Assembly (NCBI RefSeq): GCF_020268605.1
Contig: NZ_CP084222.1
Location: 2,976,001-3,040,000 of the forward strand
Reading direction: 5' to 3'
DNA from: Arsenophonus apicola
GTDB lineage: Bacteria > Pseudomonadota > Gammaproteobacteria > Enterobacterales > Enterobacteriaceae
Length of the DNA: 64,000 nucleotides
Below are positions 1 to 9,057 of the stretch, piece after piece. The notes under the pieces were generated by a model that was not told the origin of the DNA, did not search any database, and saw only the letters and a list, made by a program, of their open reading frames with translations. Positions within the stretch are counted from its first letter, which is position 1. The number at the start of each line of letters is the position of its first letter. The translations under genes were made by a program, and so were the position numbers.

Positions 1-302
1 TCTTGCTGATCCTGAGTGTTATTGTATTATTTATAATCTGGAGACCGGCAGGGTCACTACGGGCGCCTGTCATTTTTCTACTAATAATGTCATTTATTAT
101 GGCATGGATAGCGGGTGAACAATATTTTGGTCTAGCAAGAGAACATAATTTCTCCATTATGATAGGCGCATTTTTACTTTTTATTGCTAACAGTATCTGG
201 CTGATCGCCAATTTTCGTTATCCATTTAAAGCGTCTAAAGCGACAATTACTGCTTGCTATTTTATTGGTCAGTTTTTAATTGTACGTTCGCTTTATTTAT
301 AA
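1..302 (+). CDS. yhhN: YhhN family membrane protein (C-terminal fragment; gene starts before the window)
   Basis: Only the last ~100 codons are visible; the frame is open from the window edge to a TAA. The residues form three to four hydrophobic segments with a late pattern (IANFRYPFK, then a hydrophobic stretch ending RSLYL) seen in YhhN/TMEM86-type inner-membrane proteins, a family whose eukaryotic members are lysoplasmalogenases. The identification rests largely on context: zntA follows, then tusA and yhhQ, the same order as in E. coli. The bacterial substrate is uncertain. Confidence 0.75.
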   Translation, partial: LLILSVIVLFIIWRPAGSLRAPVIFLLIMSFIMAWIAGEQYFGLAREHNFSIMIGAFLLFIANSIWLIANFRYPFKASKATITACYFIGQFLIVRSLYL

Positions 303-361
303 GTTTGATAACTATTTTTTTGCTAATAGCATTTTTTATCAAAAAATCCCCTCTTTTATGT

Positions 362-393
362 TTGACTTTAGAGTTAACTCTAAAGTGTAAAGT
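362..393 (+). promoter_or_regulatory. ZntR-type (MerR family) zinc-responsive promoter of zntA
   Basis: A -35 element TTGACT (362-367) and a -10-like TAAAGT (388-393) are separated by a 20-base spacer. The overlong spacer is filled by a perfect 22-base palindrome at 365-386 (ACTTTAGAGTT and its complement). An overlong spacer with a central dyad is the hallmark of MerR-family promoters, and the layout matches the known E. coli zntA promoter. ZntR itself is not in the window. Seen directly; the regulator assignment is by family knowledge. Confidence 0.85.
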
Positions 394-441
394 AGCTCAC
401 AGAAACGAAATTTTAAGTTGAGTGCATTAAAAGGGGATACT

Positions 442-2808
442 ATGTGTGCACATACCCATAAACAACATAAGCATACTACACGATGTTGCACAATTAGCGG
501 TTGTTGTAGCGCTAAAAAGAAAGTTAATGGTCACAAGCAGAGCAAAAAAACAGTATCACAATCAGTAAAACCGTCAGCTGATGAAGAACATCACCCTGCG
601 AAAAGTCACGCTAATCTTACTGATCTGCATGTACGCAATGATACCAATAAACATAACTGTGTAAGTGAACATTCACTTATTTCTAAGGAAAGCAATGCTT
701 TTATATCAAAAGGAAAGCAGCGCTTCCATTGGATTGTAAGCGGTATGGACTGCGCAAGCTGCGCGCGTAAAATTGAAATAGCCGTCAGTAAGGTCAATCA
801 TGTTAAACAAGTAAAAGTGCTATTTACAACCGAAAAATTGATTGTCGATGCTGATCATGATGTTCGTGATGATGTAATCAAAGCTGTGCAACAAGCTGGC
901 TTCAAATTATATCACCTCAATACAGCTGAGTTAGCAGCAAAAAACAGGCAAAATAATCCATTTAGTGAATCTAAACGTATCATTATTTTACTATTTTTAA
1001 TGCTAATCAGCTGGGTAATTTCCTTCATTGATGTAAAAATAGGACAAATTGCTTTTATTCTAACAACATTATATGGACTCTATCCGATCACTGTTAGAGC
1101 AATACAGTTAATACGCTCAGGTACTTTTTTTGCGATAGAAACACTCATGAGTGTGGCAGCAATAGGCGCATTATTTATTAATGCCAGCGAAGAGGCCGCG
1201 ATGGTACTGTTGTTATTCATGTTAGGAGAAAGATTAGAGTCATATGCCGCAGGACGCGCGCGGCGAGGCATTAGTAGTTTAATGGCTCTTATTCCTGAGC
1301 AAGCGTCGCTAATTAAAAATGGGGTAAAGATCACTGTTCCTGTCTCAACTCTGCAACCAGGCGATATCATTGAAATTGTTCCCGGTGGCCGTTTACCAAC
1401 CGATGCTGAATTACTGAATGAATTTGCCAGCTTTGATGAAAGCGCACTAACGGGTGAATCAATGCCTGTTGAACGAAAAACAGGCGAACAAGTACTGGCA
1501 GGTGCACTTTCCATCGATCGCGCTATACAAATGAAAGTGGTATCCGAACAGGGGCAAAATGCAATCGATCGCATTATGATATTAATCGAGGAGGCTGAAG
1601 AGCGCCGCGCACCGATTGAACGATTTATTGATCGTTTTAGCCAAATTTACACGCCCACTATTATGTTAATCGCTATATTGGTTATTATTATTCCCCCGCT
1701 ATTTTTTGCTCAACTTTGGGATGTATGGCTCTATCGTGGCCTAACTTTGCTATTAATCGGCTGCCCTTGTGCCTTAGTGATCTCTACGCCAGCGGCAATT
1801 ACTTCTGCCCTGGCCGCAGCAACCCGTCGAGGTGCACTGATTAAAGGTGGCGCAGCTTTAGAGCAATTAAGTTCAGTCACCCAAGTGGCCTTAGATAAAA
1901 CGGGTACGCTTACCGAAGGAAAACCGCAAGTTACAGACATCATAACAGCTGAAACCGTGGCTCAGGAAACACTATTGCAATTTAGCGCTTCAGTCGAAAA
2001 TGGCTCACACCATCCCTTAGCAAAAGCGATTTTGGCCAAAGCTGAAGCACTAGAAATTAATGTTGAACCCGCCGAAAATCATAAAGCATTGGCCGGTATT
2101 GGGGTGGAGGGTTATTTGGCAGGTAAACATATTCTGGTATCAGCACCGAATAAACTGGCTGACGATATATTAACCATAAAATGGCAACAAACGGTAAAAA
2201 AACTTGAAAATCAAGGCAAAACCGTTGTGGTGGTATTAGTCGATAATAAGCTACTTGGCATTATTGCAATGCAAGATACATTACGCATAGATGCGTTTGA
2301 TGCTGTTAATAAGCTGCGAAAACTTGGTATTAAAACTGTCATGCTAACGGGGGATAACCCACTGGCAGCTAAATCAGTTGCCCAAAAAATTGGTTTAGAT
2401 TATCGGGCGGGACTGTTACCTGAAGATAAAGTCAATGCAATTATATCGCTCAGTAAAACCGATCATACCCTGATGGTTGGTGATGGTATTAATGATGCTC
2501 CCGCAATGAAAGCGGCTAATGTTGGTATTGCCATGGGTAATGGAACGGATGTCGCGCTTGAAACCGCTGATGCGGCATTAACACATAATCGGCTAACTGG
2601 ATTAGCCGAGATCATTATGTTGTCGCGAGCAACCAGAGCCAATATTCGTCAAAACATTTCTATCGCCTTAGGACTAAAAGCCATCTTCCTTGTGACTAGT
2701 TTATTAGGCATAACCGGCTTATGGATGGCTGTTTTAGCGGATTCTGGTGCTACGGCACTAGTGACCGCAAATGCACTGCGCTTATTAAAGGCACGTCAGA
2801 CAGAATAA
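442..2808 (+). CDS. zntA: Zn(II)/Cd(II)/Pb(II)-translocating P1B-type ATPase
   Basis: Inner-membrane pump that exports zinc, cadmium and lead using ATP. The ATG at 442 was chosen because AAGGGG lies just upstream; a TTG at 418 in the same frame has no such site. The product is 788 residues, longer than E. coli ZntA (732). The first ~40 residues form a His/Cys-rich extension (HTHKQHKH, RCC, GCC), then a heavy-metal domain with GMDCASC near residue 104, transmembrane segments, the CPC metal site (GCPCALVIS), the phosphorylation motif DKTGT, the hinge GDGINDAP, and LADSGATALVTANALRLL at the C-terminus, including the Asp used for Zn binding. All catalytic motifs are intact. Regulation is by the ZntR-type promoter just upstream. 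Confidence 0.95.
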   Translation: MCAHTHKQHKHTTRCCTISGCCSAKKKVNGHKQSKKTVSQSVKPSADEEHHPAKSHANLTDLHVRNDTNKHNCVSEHSLISKESNAFISKGKQRFHWIVSGMDCASCARKIEIAVSKVNHVKQVKVLFTTEKLIVDADHDVRDDVIKAVQQAGFKLYHLNTAELAAKNRQNNPFSESKRIIILLFLMLISWVISFIDVKIGQIAFILTTLYGLYPITVRAIQLIRSGTFFAIETLMSVAAIGALFINASEEAAMVLLLFMLGERLESYAAGRARRGISSLMALIPEQASLIKNGVKITVPVSTLQPGDIIEIVPGGRLPTDAELLNEFASFDESALTGESMPVERKTGEQVLAGALSIDRAIQMKVVSEQGQNAIDRIMILIEEAEERRAPIERFIDRFSQIYTPTIMLIAILVIIIPPLFFAQLWDVWLYRGLTLLLIGCPCALVISTPAAITSALAAATRRGALIKGGAALEQLSSVTQVALDKTGTLTEGKPQVTDIITAETVAQETLLQFSASVENGSHHPLAKAILAKAEALEINVEPAENHKALAGIGVEGYLAGKHILVSAPNKLADDILTIKWQQTVKKLENQGKTVVVVLVDNKLLGIIAMQDTLRIDAFDAVNKLRKLGIKTVMLTGDNPLAAKSVAQKIGLDYRAGLLPEDKVNAIISLSKTDHTLMVGDGINDAPAMKAANVGIAMGNGTDVALETADAALTHNRLTGLAEIIMLSRATRANIRQNISIALGLKAIFLVTSLLGITGLWMAVLADSGATALVTANALRLLKARQTE

Positions 2809-2840
2809 ACTTTTTATTAAATATTATTTATATATTGGAT

Positions 2841-2875
2841 AAAGGAGAGGCATATTGCGATAACCTCTCTTTTTC
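2841..2875 (+). terminator. Rho-independent terminator after zntA
   Basis: GAGAGG (2845-2850) pairs with CCTCTC (2864-2869); the stem can extend through flanking A and T bases, and a T-run follows. It lies ~35 bases after the zntA stop, between zntA and the convergent tusA. Confidence 0.7.
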
Positions 2876-2913
2876 AATATATTATTTTATTTAACAGCGT
2901 TTCATTTTTAGTA

Positions 2914-3162
2914 TTAATTCACTTTTTTGCGGATCAAATAACGGTACGGAGTTTGCTCAATCTCTTCAGCTAAAAGTTGATGTTGCATGAAACGACAAAA
3001 GGCAGGAATATCACGAATTGTAGCCGGATCATCAGCAATAATTAATAACGTTTCACCTTCAGCCATCTGACGAACCATTTTTCTTATCATCATCATTGGT
3101 TCAGGACAACGTAATCCTTGTGTATCAAGGGTTCGATTTGGATTAGTAAAAATATCTGGCAT
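2914..3162 (-). CDS. tusA: Sulfurtransferase TusA
   Basis: Small cytoplasmic sulfur carrier (82 residues; E. coli 81) that accepts persulfide sulfur from IscS and passes it to TusBCD for 2-thiouridine formation at the wobble base of tRNA. The single-domain TusA/SirA fold is recognised from the motif LRCPEPMM near residue 18, whose Cys is the persulfide site, and from the C-terminal Tyr-Leu-Ile-Arg-Lys pattern. It is convergent with zntA and divergent from yhhQ, as in E. coli. No sign of damage. Confidence 0.95.
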   Translation of the reverse strand: MPDIFTNPNRTLDTQGLRCPEPMMMIRKMVRQMAEGETLLIIADDPATIRDIPAFCRFMQHQLLAEEIEQTPYRYLIRKKVN

Positions 3163-3323
3163 AGGTATTTCGTTTTAAAGCCTCTTCAATAGCTTGGCAT
3201 TATATTACAAATCAAATAAATTCTCCTGCCATTTATTAAATAAAAATAGATAAGAAAATTTTACTATTCATTTTGCTTTAATCTTATCTCAGGCGTATGA
3301 TGCACTGCGTAAATTAAATTGTC

Positions 3324-3355
3324 ATGGGTTCCCTCACCCCATTTAACCAAAAAGG
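3324..3355 (+). promoter_or_regulatory. preQ1-I-type riboswitch in the yhhQ leader
   Basis: ATGGG (3324-3328) pairs with CCCAT (3338-3342) to form stem P1. The loop ends in the C (3337) that corresponds to the preQ1-contacting cytosine, and an A-rich tail follows (3343-3355). AGG (3353-3355) near the start codon can pair with CCT (3332-3334) in the loop, forming the P2 pseudoknot. Lengths and bases line up closely with the well-studied Thermoanaerobacter tengcongensis preQ1-I aptamer. AAGG is also the ribosome binding site of yhhQ (ATG at 3362), so ligand binding should block translation. The gene it controls transports a queuosine precursor, which fits. Confidence 0.8.
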
Positions 3356-3361
3356 TATAAT

Positions 3362-4033
3362 ATGTTCGAATTGACGCCACAACAGCGAATTAAGGCTCTC
3401 ATCTGGCTTTCCTTTTTTCATATTTTGATAATTAGCTCAAGTAATTATCTGGTACAACTGCCGATTACCATTTTTGGCTTTCATACCACATGGGGAGCAT
3501 TTACTTTCCCTTTTATTTTTTTGACAACGGATCTAACTGTACGTATTTATGGTGCTGCTCTCGCTCGCCGGATTATTGCTGCGGCTATGCTGCCAGCGCT
3601 TTCTGTCTCCTACATTCTGTCGGCACTTTTTTACCAAGGACAATGGCAAGGGTTTATTACACTAAATGAATTTAATTTATTTGTTGCCCGTATTGCGCTA
3701 GCAAGCTTCATGGCTTACGCTTTAGGCCAAATTATGGATATTTTCGTGTTCAATAAATTACGTAATTATCGTCGTTGGTGGATTGCGCCAACTGCTGCAA
3801 TGTTTTTCGGTAATCTACTAGATACGATTGCTTTCTTTTTTATTGCATTTTATCGCAGCACTGACCCTTTTATGGCGACAAACTGGGTGGAAATTGCTTT
3901 AGTCGATTATAGCTTTAAGTTATTTATTTGTATGTTATTTTTTCTTCCTGCTTATGGGTTGATGTTGAACTTCATTCTAAGCTACTTTTTCCAGGGTCAA
4001 CACGCAAAGAATTGTTATTTAGCTAGCAGATAA
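3362..4033 (+). CDS. yhhQ: Queuosine precursor transporter YhhQ (QPTR/COG1738 family)
   Basis: Inner-membrane importer of 7-deazaguanine precursors (preQ0/preQ1) used for tRNA queuosine modification. The 223 residues (E. coli ~221) contain about six hydrophobic segments. Family-typical stretches are visible: FPFIFLTTDLTVRIYG near residue 50, then FGNLLDTIAFFFIAFY and the acidic-aromatic VDYSFKLFI. The start is fixed by AAGG seven bases upstream, which is part of the leader riboswitch. Its position beside tusA, also a wobble-base tRNA modification gene, is conserved in E. coli. Confidence 0.93.
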   Translation: MFELTPQQRIKALIWLSFFHILIISSSNYLVQLPITIFGFHTTWGAFTFPFIFLTTDLTVRIYGAALARRIIAAAMLPALSVSYILSALFYQGQWQGFITLNEFNLFVARIALASFMAYALGQIMDIFVFNKLRNYRRWWIAPTAAMFFGNLLDTIAFFFIAFYRSTDPFMATNWVEIALVDYSFKLFICMLFFLPAYGLMLNFILSYFFQGQHAKNCYLASR

Positions 4034-4114
4034 TAATTAAGTTGAATCAAGTCAAAATATGCCTAATTGAATATCTGTTTAACAATAAAGCCATTCATTG
4101 AGTGGAGAATAACA

Positions 4115-4192
4115 ATGTCCACTCAGTGCAAAATCGTGCAACCCACAGAACGCTCAGCAATAATTTCCGCTAGGGGAGAGTTATTCGCTTAA
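4115..4192 (+). CDS. Possible 25-codon small open reading frame
   Basis: ATG at 4115 is preceded by GGAG at a spacing of about eight bases and runs to a TAA. The peptide begins MSTQCKIVQPTERS and ends RGELFA. The ribosome binding site is good, but the start also sits inside an inverted repeat (GAGTGGA/TCCACTC), which could be a chance structure or could hide the start. The product is not recognised. It may equally be the front end of a decayed gene. Confidence 0.2.
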   Translation: MSTQCKIVQPTERSAIISARGELFA

Positions 4193-4319
4193 ATCTGATA
4201 TTTGATACTGACTTTATAAGCGATCATCTATCACAATATAAACAATTTTTAATCAATAATGTTTATTAAGAAACAAAACGAGCATTCATAGTGATTTTTG
4301 ATAGCAGAACTCAAAAATT

Positions 4320-4335
4320 TATGACGAAGTTCACA
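4320..4335 (+). promoter_or_regulatory. CRP (cAMP receptor protein) binding site, candidate for glpT
   Basis: TATGA-N6-TCACA matches the CRP consensus TGTGA-N6-TCACA at nine of ten core positions, with AAATT flanking on the left. It lies ~230 bases before glpT, which is catabolite-activated in E. coli. The distance implies that a promoter lies between the site and glpT; I did not identify it confidently. Confidence 0.45.
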
Positions 4336-4561
4336 CTTATGCTTGAATAATTAAAAAATTATTTCTATGGCCGATATATATTTTGTCTGTTTACGCACAA
4401 ATTTATAACATTTTCGCATTCATATGCAGACATATGCATTAACATGAGTTATCTTAGCGCGCGATTAAGAAAGAAGACTGAATAATAACGTCTCACATTT
4501 TTCGTTTTAGCAATTGCTTATTACTTGATAGCAATAATTTAAATGCTATCGGAGGGGAATT

Positions 4562-5914
4562 ATGTTAAGTATTTTCAAGCCAGCACCACATAACAAAAGA
4601 GTTCCGGCAGATCAAATAGATCCACTATATCGCCGCCTACGTTGGCAAATTTTCTTTGGTATATTCTTTGGTTACGCTGCTTACTATCTAGTTAGAAAGA
4701 ATTTTGCCTTAGCAATGCCCTATTTAATTGAGCAAGGTTTTTCTAAAGGTGATCTTGGTTTTGCGCTATCTGGTATCTCAATTGCGTATGGTATCTCAAA
4801 ATTTATCATGGGTTCCATCTCAGATCGTTCAAATCCGAGAGTATTTTTACCTGCTGGGCTAATTTTATCCGCCGCTGTGATGCTGATTATGGGCTTTGTG
4901 CCTTGGGCAACTTCAAGCATTATGATCATGTTTGTTCTACTCTTCCTGTGTGGTTGGTTTCAAGGTATGGGATGGCCTCCCTGCGGCCGAACAATGGTTC
5001 ACTGGTGGTCACAAAAAGAACGTGGTGGTATCGTTTCGATTTGGAACTGCGCACATAATGTTGGTGGTGGCATCCCACCTTTATTATTTATATTAGGTAT
5101 GGCATGGTTCCACGACTGGAAAGCAGCGTTATATATGCCAGCTTTTGCTGCCATTTTAGTTGCTATCATTGCTTTTGCTCTAATGCGTGATACTCCACAA
5201 TCCTGTGGTTTACCACCGATTGAAGAATATAAAAATGACTACCCACCTGATTATACCGCTAAAAATGAAAAAGAGCTGACCGCAAAGCAGATCTTTATGC
5301 AATATATTTTGCCTAATAAACTGCTTTGGATGATAGCTTTTGCTAACGTTTTTGTTTATTTACTACGTTATGGCGTTCTTGACTGGTCGCCAACTTACTT
5401 ACGTGAAGTTAAACATTTTGCTATGGATAAATCCTCGTGGGCTTATTTCTTATATGAGTATGCAGGTATTCCTGGCACACTACTTTGCGGTTGGATGTCA
5501 GATAAAGTTTTTAAAGGGAATCGTGGTGCCACTGGCGTATTTTTTATGGCATTAGTAACCATTGCAACCGTTGCCTTCTGGCTTAATCCTCCAGGAAATC
5601 CTCATATTGATATGGCTTGCATGCTAATTATTGGGTTCTTGATCTATGGCCCTGTTATGTTGATTGGTTTACATGCACTTGAATTAGCTCCTAAAAAAGC
5701 CGCTGGCACTGCTGCTGGTTTTACCGGTTTATTTGGCTATCTGGGTGGTTCGGTAGCGGCAAGTGCTATCGTGGGTTATACCGTTGACTATTTCGGCTGG
5801 AATGGCGGCTTTATGGTAATGATTGGCGGTAGTCTGCTATCTGTTATTTTATTGTTTATCGTGATGTTAGGTGAAAGTAAACACAAGCGCCAAATGATGG
5901 AACAACATGGCTAA
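4562..5914 (+). CDS. glpT: Glycerol-3-phosphate:phosphate antiporter
   Basis: Major-facilitator antiporter of the inner membrane (450 residues, as in E. coli at 452) that imports sn-glycerol 3-phosphate in exchange for phosphate. Twelve hydrophobic segments are visible. The substrate-site Arg45-Lys46 (YYLVRKNFA) is at the same position as in E. coli GlpT, and the second substrate Arg lies in [14 protein letters not shown]. The start has GGAGGGGAAT directly upstream. glpQ follows after ~100 bases, so a glpTQ operon is likely, with GlpQ supplying the substrate in the periplasm. A CRP-like site lies upstream. Confidence 0.96.
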   Translation: MLSIFKPAPHNKRVPADQIDPLYRRLRWQIFFGIFFGYAAYYLVRKNFALAMPYLIEQGFSKGDLGFALSGISIAYGISKFIMGSISDRSNPRVFLPAGLILSAAVMLIMGFVPWATSSIMIMFVLLFLCGWFQGMGWPPCGRTMVHWWSQKERGGIVSIWNCAHNVGGGIPPLLFILGMAWFHDWKAALYMPAFAAILVAIIAFALMRDTPQSCGLPPIEEYKNDYPPDYTAKNEKELTAKQIFMQYILPNKLLWMIAFANVFVYLLRYGVLDWSPTYLREVKHFAMDKSSWAYFLYEYAGIPGTLLCGWMSDKVFKGNRGATGVFFMALVTIATVAFWLNPPGNPHIDMACMLIIGFLIYGPVMLIGLHALELAPKKAAGTAAGFTGLFGYLGGSVAASAIVGYTVDYFGWNGGFMVMIGGSLLSVILLFIVMLGESKHKRQMMEQHG

Positions 5915-6016
5915 TTTTTTTCATAAATCTACTATTTTTAATTAATAAACTCGGCCAACAGGGGAAACTTCACTTTATCGCTGATTTCCCCAATCATAAT
6001 AAAGAGAATTATACTA

Positions 6017-7093
6017 ATGAATATAAAATTAAATACCTTGGTTGCTAGTATGTTATTAGTTATGTCGATGTCAACAATTGCCCAATCTAATGCAAAAGTC
6101 GTTATTGCTCATCGTGGTGCAAGTGGTTATCTGCCTGAACATACATTACCCGCCAAAGCAATGGCTTACGCGCAAGGTGCCGATTTTCTTGAACAAGATC
6201 TGGTAATGACAAAAGATAATGAGCTAATTGTACTACATGATCACTATCTTGATAACGTAACAGACGTTGCTGACCGCTTTCCAGGCCGTGCTCGCAAAGA
6301 TGGTCGCTTTTATGCCATTGATTTTACCTTACCAGAAATTCGTTCACTCAAATTTACTGAAGCCTTTGAAATCAAAGACGGTAAAAAGGTGCAAACCTAT
6401 CCTAACCGTTTCCCGATGGGAAAATCCAACTTCCATATTCATACTTTTCAAGAAGAAATTGAATTTGTCCAAGGTTTAAATAAATCAACCGGCAAAAACA
6501 TAGGCATTTATCCTGAAATTAAAGCACCTTGGTTTCATAAGCAAGAAGGAAAAGATATTTCGACTAGGGTGTTAGAAGTACTGAAGCAATATGGCTACAG
6601 CAACAAAAGCGACAATGTTTATCTCCAATGTTTTGATGCTAATGAATTAAAACGTATTAAAAAAGAGCTTTTACCTAAATTAGGTATGGATTTAAAACTG
6701 GTTCAATTAATTGCTTATACTGATTGGCATGAAACCTATGAAGAGCAGCCTAACGGTAGCTGGACTAACTATAGCTATGATTGGATGTTCAAACCAGGCG
6801 CAATGAAAGAAGTGGCTAAATATGCTGATGGGATAGGACCAGATTATCACATGCTTATTAGTGACAACTCCAAGCCTGGTAAAATAAAGCTTACTGCTAT
6901 GGTTAAAGATGCACACAAAAATAAGTTAGTCGTTCATCCTTATACCATTCGGATTGATAAGCTACCAAATTACGTGAAAAACGGTGAACAACTGTTTGAT
7001 ATTATCTATAACAAAGCTAACGTCGATGATGCCTTTACCGATTTCCCTGATCGTGGGGTAAAATTTTTGCAAAAGCAGCATCAACATCAATAA
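6017..7093 (+). CDS. glpQ: Periplasmic glycerophosphodiester phosphodiesterase
   Basis: Hydrolyses glycerophosphodiesters to glycerol 3-phosphate and an alcohol in the periplasm. The 358 residues equal the length of E. coli GlpQ. A signal peptide covers residues 1-22 (ends SMSTIAQ). The GDPD domain starts with the catalytic IAHRGASGYLPEHT, followed by FLEQDLVMTKDNELIVLHD with the metal and catalytic residues. Further family motifs include GIYPEIKAPWFH and the C-terminal DGVFTDFPD-like stretch (here DDAFTDFPD). It is co-oriented with glpT and probably cotranscribed. Confidence 0.95.
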   Translation: MNIKLNTLVASMLLVMSMSTIAQSNAKVVIAHRGASGYLPEHTLPAKAMAYAQGADFLEQDLVMTKDNELIVLHDHYLDNVTDVADRFPGRARKDGRFYAIDFTLPEIRSLKFTEAFEIKDGKKVQTYPNRFPMGKSNFHIHTFQEEIEFVQGLNKSTGKNIGIYPEIKAPWFHKQEGKDISTRVLEVLKQYGYSNKSDNVYLQCFDANELKRIKKELLPKLGMDLKLVQLIAYTDWHETYEEQPNGSWTNYSYDWMFKPGAMKEVAKYADGIGPDYHMLISDNSKPGKIKLTAMVKDAHKNKLVVHPYTIRIDKLPNYVKNGEQLFDIIYNKANVDDAFTDFPDRGVKFLQKQHQHQ

Positions 7094-7108
7094 CAACCAC
7101 CAATAAAC

Positions 7109-7132
7109 TCAGCGGTAACAATTTACCGCTGA
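7109..7132. terminator. Inverted repeat between convergent glpQ and epmA
   Basis: TCAGCGGTAA (7109-7118) and TTACCGCTGA (7123-7132) form a 10-bp stem with a 4-base loop. No clear T-run follows on either strand. Its position between two convergent genes suggests a weak or bidirectional terminator. Confidence 0.5.
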
Positions 7133-7152
7133 TTACTATTAGCTTACTAATA

Positions 7153-8133
7153 TTAAGCCCGCTCGATAGAAAAAGAGATAACATCACTGATTTTTTCTGC
7201 ATTCAACGCCAACATAACTAAACGATCAATGCCTAAAGCAACGCCTGAACAATCAGGAATGACTTTATCTAATGCAGCAAGGAGACACTCATCAATAGGC
7301 TGTTCTGGTAAACCCATTTTTTCACGAATTTGGTTATCATGCTCAAAACGTTCTCTTTGTTCTTGTGCATCTGTCAACTCACGAAAACCATTAGCCAACT
7401 CAATACCCTTAAAATAAACTTCAAAACGTTCAGCAACCCGGTGATCTTCTTTACTAATTTCGGCTAATGCTGCCTGTGAAGAAGGGAAATGATAGATAAC
7501 GGTGGGTTTATCTTTACCTAAATTAGGTTCAACTCCCATAGTAAACAAAAATTGTAACAACACATCCTTGTCTTCTTCTGTTTCTGCGTTATTTAAACCC
7601 AACTTCACTGCTGCATCACGCAATTGTTTTCTTTCTGATTCCGGTGCTAATGGATCAATATTTAGATAGCGCTGAAAAGCCTGTTGATATGATATCCGTT
7701 CAGTTGGTTGGCAGTCCAAAATCTGTTGCAGCAAATCATCCACTTCATCAATAAGTCGGTACATGTCATAATGAGGTCGATACCATTCAAGCATAGTAAA
7801 CTCTGGATTATGGTAACGTCCCTCTTCTTCATTACGAAAAGCTTTAATTATTTGGTATATAGGCCCACTGCCAGCCGCTAGCAAACGTTTCATATGATAC
7901 TCCGGACTGGTTATCATATACAATTTGGTGCTGTCAGCGATCACTGGAGCAATAAATTGGGTTTCAAACGGCGAAAGATGAATATCTGTTACCGTGAATT
8001 TACTTAATATAGGCGTCTCTACTTCTACTACTCCCCGATCGATGAAAAAACGTCTGATTTCAGCAATAATTTTGGCTCTTTTCAGTAAGTTATTGATAGA
8101 CGCGCTTGGTTGCCAATTCACTATCTCACTCAT
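7153..8133 (-). CDS. epmA: Elongation factor P--(R)-beta-lysine ligase (EpmA/PoxA/GenX)
   Basis: A stand-alone class II lysyl-tRNA-synthetase-like enzyme that attaches beta-lysine to a conserved Lys of EF-P, helping ribosomes through proline-rich stretches. The 326 residues match E. coli (325). Class II motifs are visible: [11 protein letters not shown] (motif 1 region), [21 protein letters not shown] (motif 2), ELANGFREL and [12 protein letters not shown] (motif 3). There is no anticodon-binding domain, as expected for this family. It is divergent from frdA, the E. coli arrangement. Confidence 0.95.
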   Translation of the reverse strand: MSEIVNWQPSASINNLLKRAKIIAEIRRFFIDRGVVEVETPILSKFTVTDIHLSPFETQFIAPVIADSTKLYMITSPEYHMKRLLAAGSGPIYQIIKAFRNEEEGRYHNPEFTMLEWYRPHYDMYRLIDEVDDLLQQILDCQPTERISYQQAFQRYLNIDPLAPESERKQLRDAAVKLGLNNAETEEDKDVLLQFLFTMGVEPNLGKDKPTVIYHFPSSQAALAEISKEDHRVAERFEVYFKGIELANGFRELTDAQEQRERFEHDNQIREKMGLPEQPIDECLLAALDKVIPDCSGVALGIDRLVMLALNAEKISDVISFSIERA

Positions 8134-9057
8134 TGTAAAAACTCCAAAAAAGAATAAAGCGCGCTAGTTTACTCGCCTGTAAACAAATAAACAAATGTTT
8201 CATATCGTTAATCTCATCACTAGGTTTTTAACAAAAATAAGCTAACCCTTAGTTGAATAGTAAGAGAACTTGAAAATATTAATTAGTTGAAAGAAATAAT
8301 TAACATTAGTTATAAGTTGATATAACTATTTTCTATATCATCTCCAATTTAGCTGAATAAAGAAAATATTTCAACTGAAAATCATCATACCATAAAAAAC
8401 AAATTCAAATAATATCAATATGTTAAAAGTATTAAGAAGTTATTTTCAGCTGTAAGATTAATAAAAATACTAAAAATAATCATTTTAATGCATTAGTACA
8501 AATATTTATTATTAAATAATGCATTTATTTATAATGATTTTATAAACACAAAAATATCATAAATATGACTAAAATTACCTTATTGCTCATGGAAATATTA
8601 TTAATGAATATATTTTATTGATGATAAAAAAACCTAAAATGGAATAATGTTATATACCAATAAATGAACATATAATTATGCTATTTTTATTAAATAAAAA
8701 TCATATTATTTATTATGTTAGCAACAAAAATTTGCTACTAATGCTTGTTTGAAACTTATTGAAAAATCATTATCAATAAAAATAAAACCAACTCTAAATC
8801 CATTAAGGTAACAAGATAACATATAACCTTAATTATACTCATTTTATGGTCAAAAATAGCGAATTTTTAAACAAATCTATTCGCTCTCACTTTTTATAAA
8901 CAAAATCCTAGAAAACTTATACCTGAATCAAATCTCTGTCGGTAACAATTTGTTATAAATTGCTAAATAATAATTTATTGTTAATTATTAATCATAATTA
9001 AATAACAATGCCATAACAACATGAAGTTTATTTCAATTAGTAATGGAGAAGCATAGT
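8134..9057. other. Long AT-rich divergent intergenic region, epmA/frdA
   Basis: 924 bases with no coding potential. It must hold both the epmA and frd promoters. I looked for FNR (TTGAT-N4-ATCAA) and other operators and found none good enough to call. The stretch is much longer than the same intergenic region in E. coli, and very AT-rich, which suggests decayed sequence. Confidence 0.6.

Larger units (their letters stand above)
4034..4561. other. Intergenic region between yhhQ and glpT
   Basis: 528 bases with no long coding region. It holds an inverted repeat GAGTGGA / TCCACTC (about 4101-4124) overlapping the start of a small open frame (4115-4192), and a CRP-like site at 4320-4335. No recognisable gene remnant was found. 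In E. coli a different gene (dcrB) follows yhhQ, so this is a rearrangement junction. Confidence 0.6.

Noticed and set aside
4400..4450. GlpR operator before glpT
   Set aside because: CATATG-containing repeats are present, but they do not match the GlpR consensus well enough to call.
8765..8774. Fur box upstream of frdA (AATCATTATC)
   Set aside because: Only one half of the site matches and the other half does not; in DNA this AT-rich it is likely chance.
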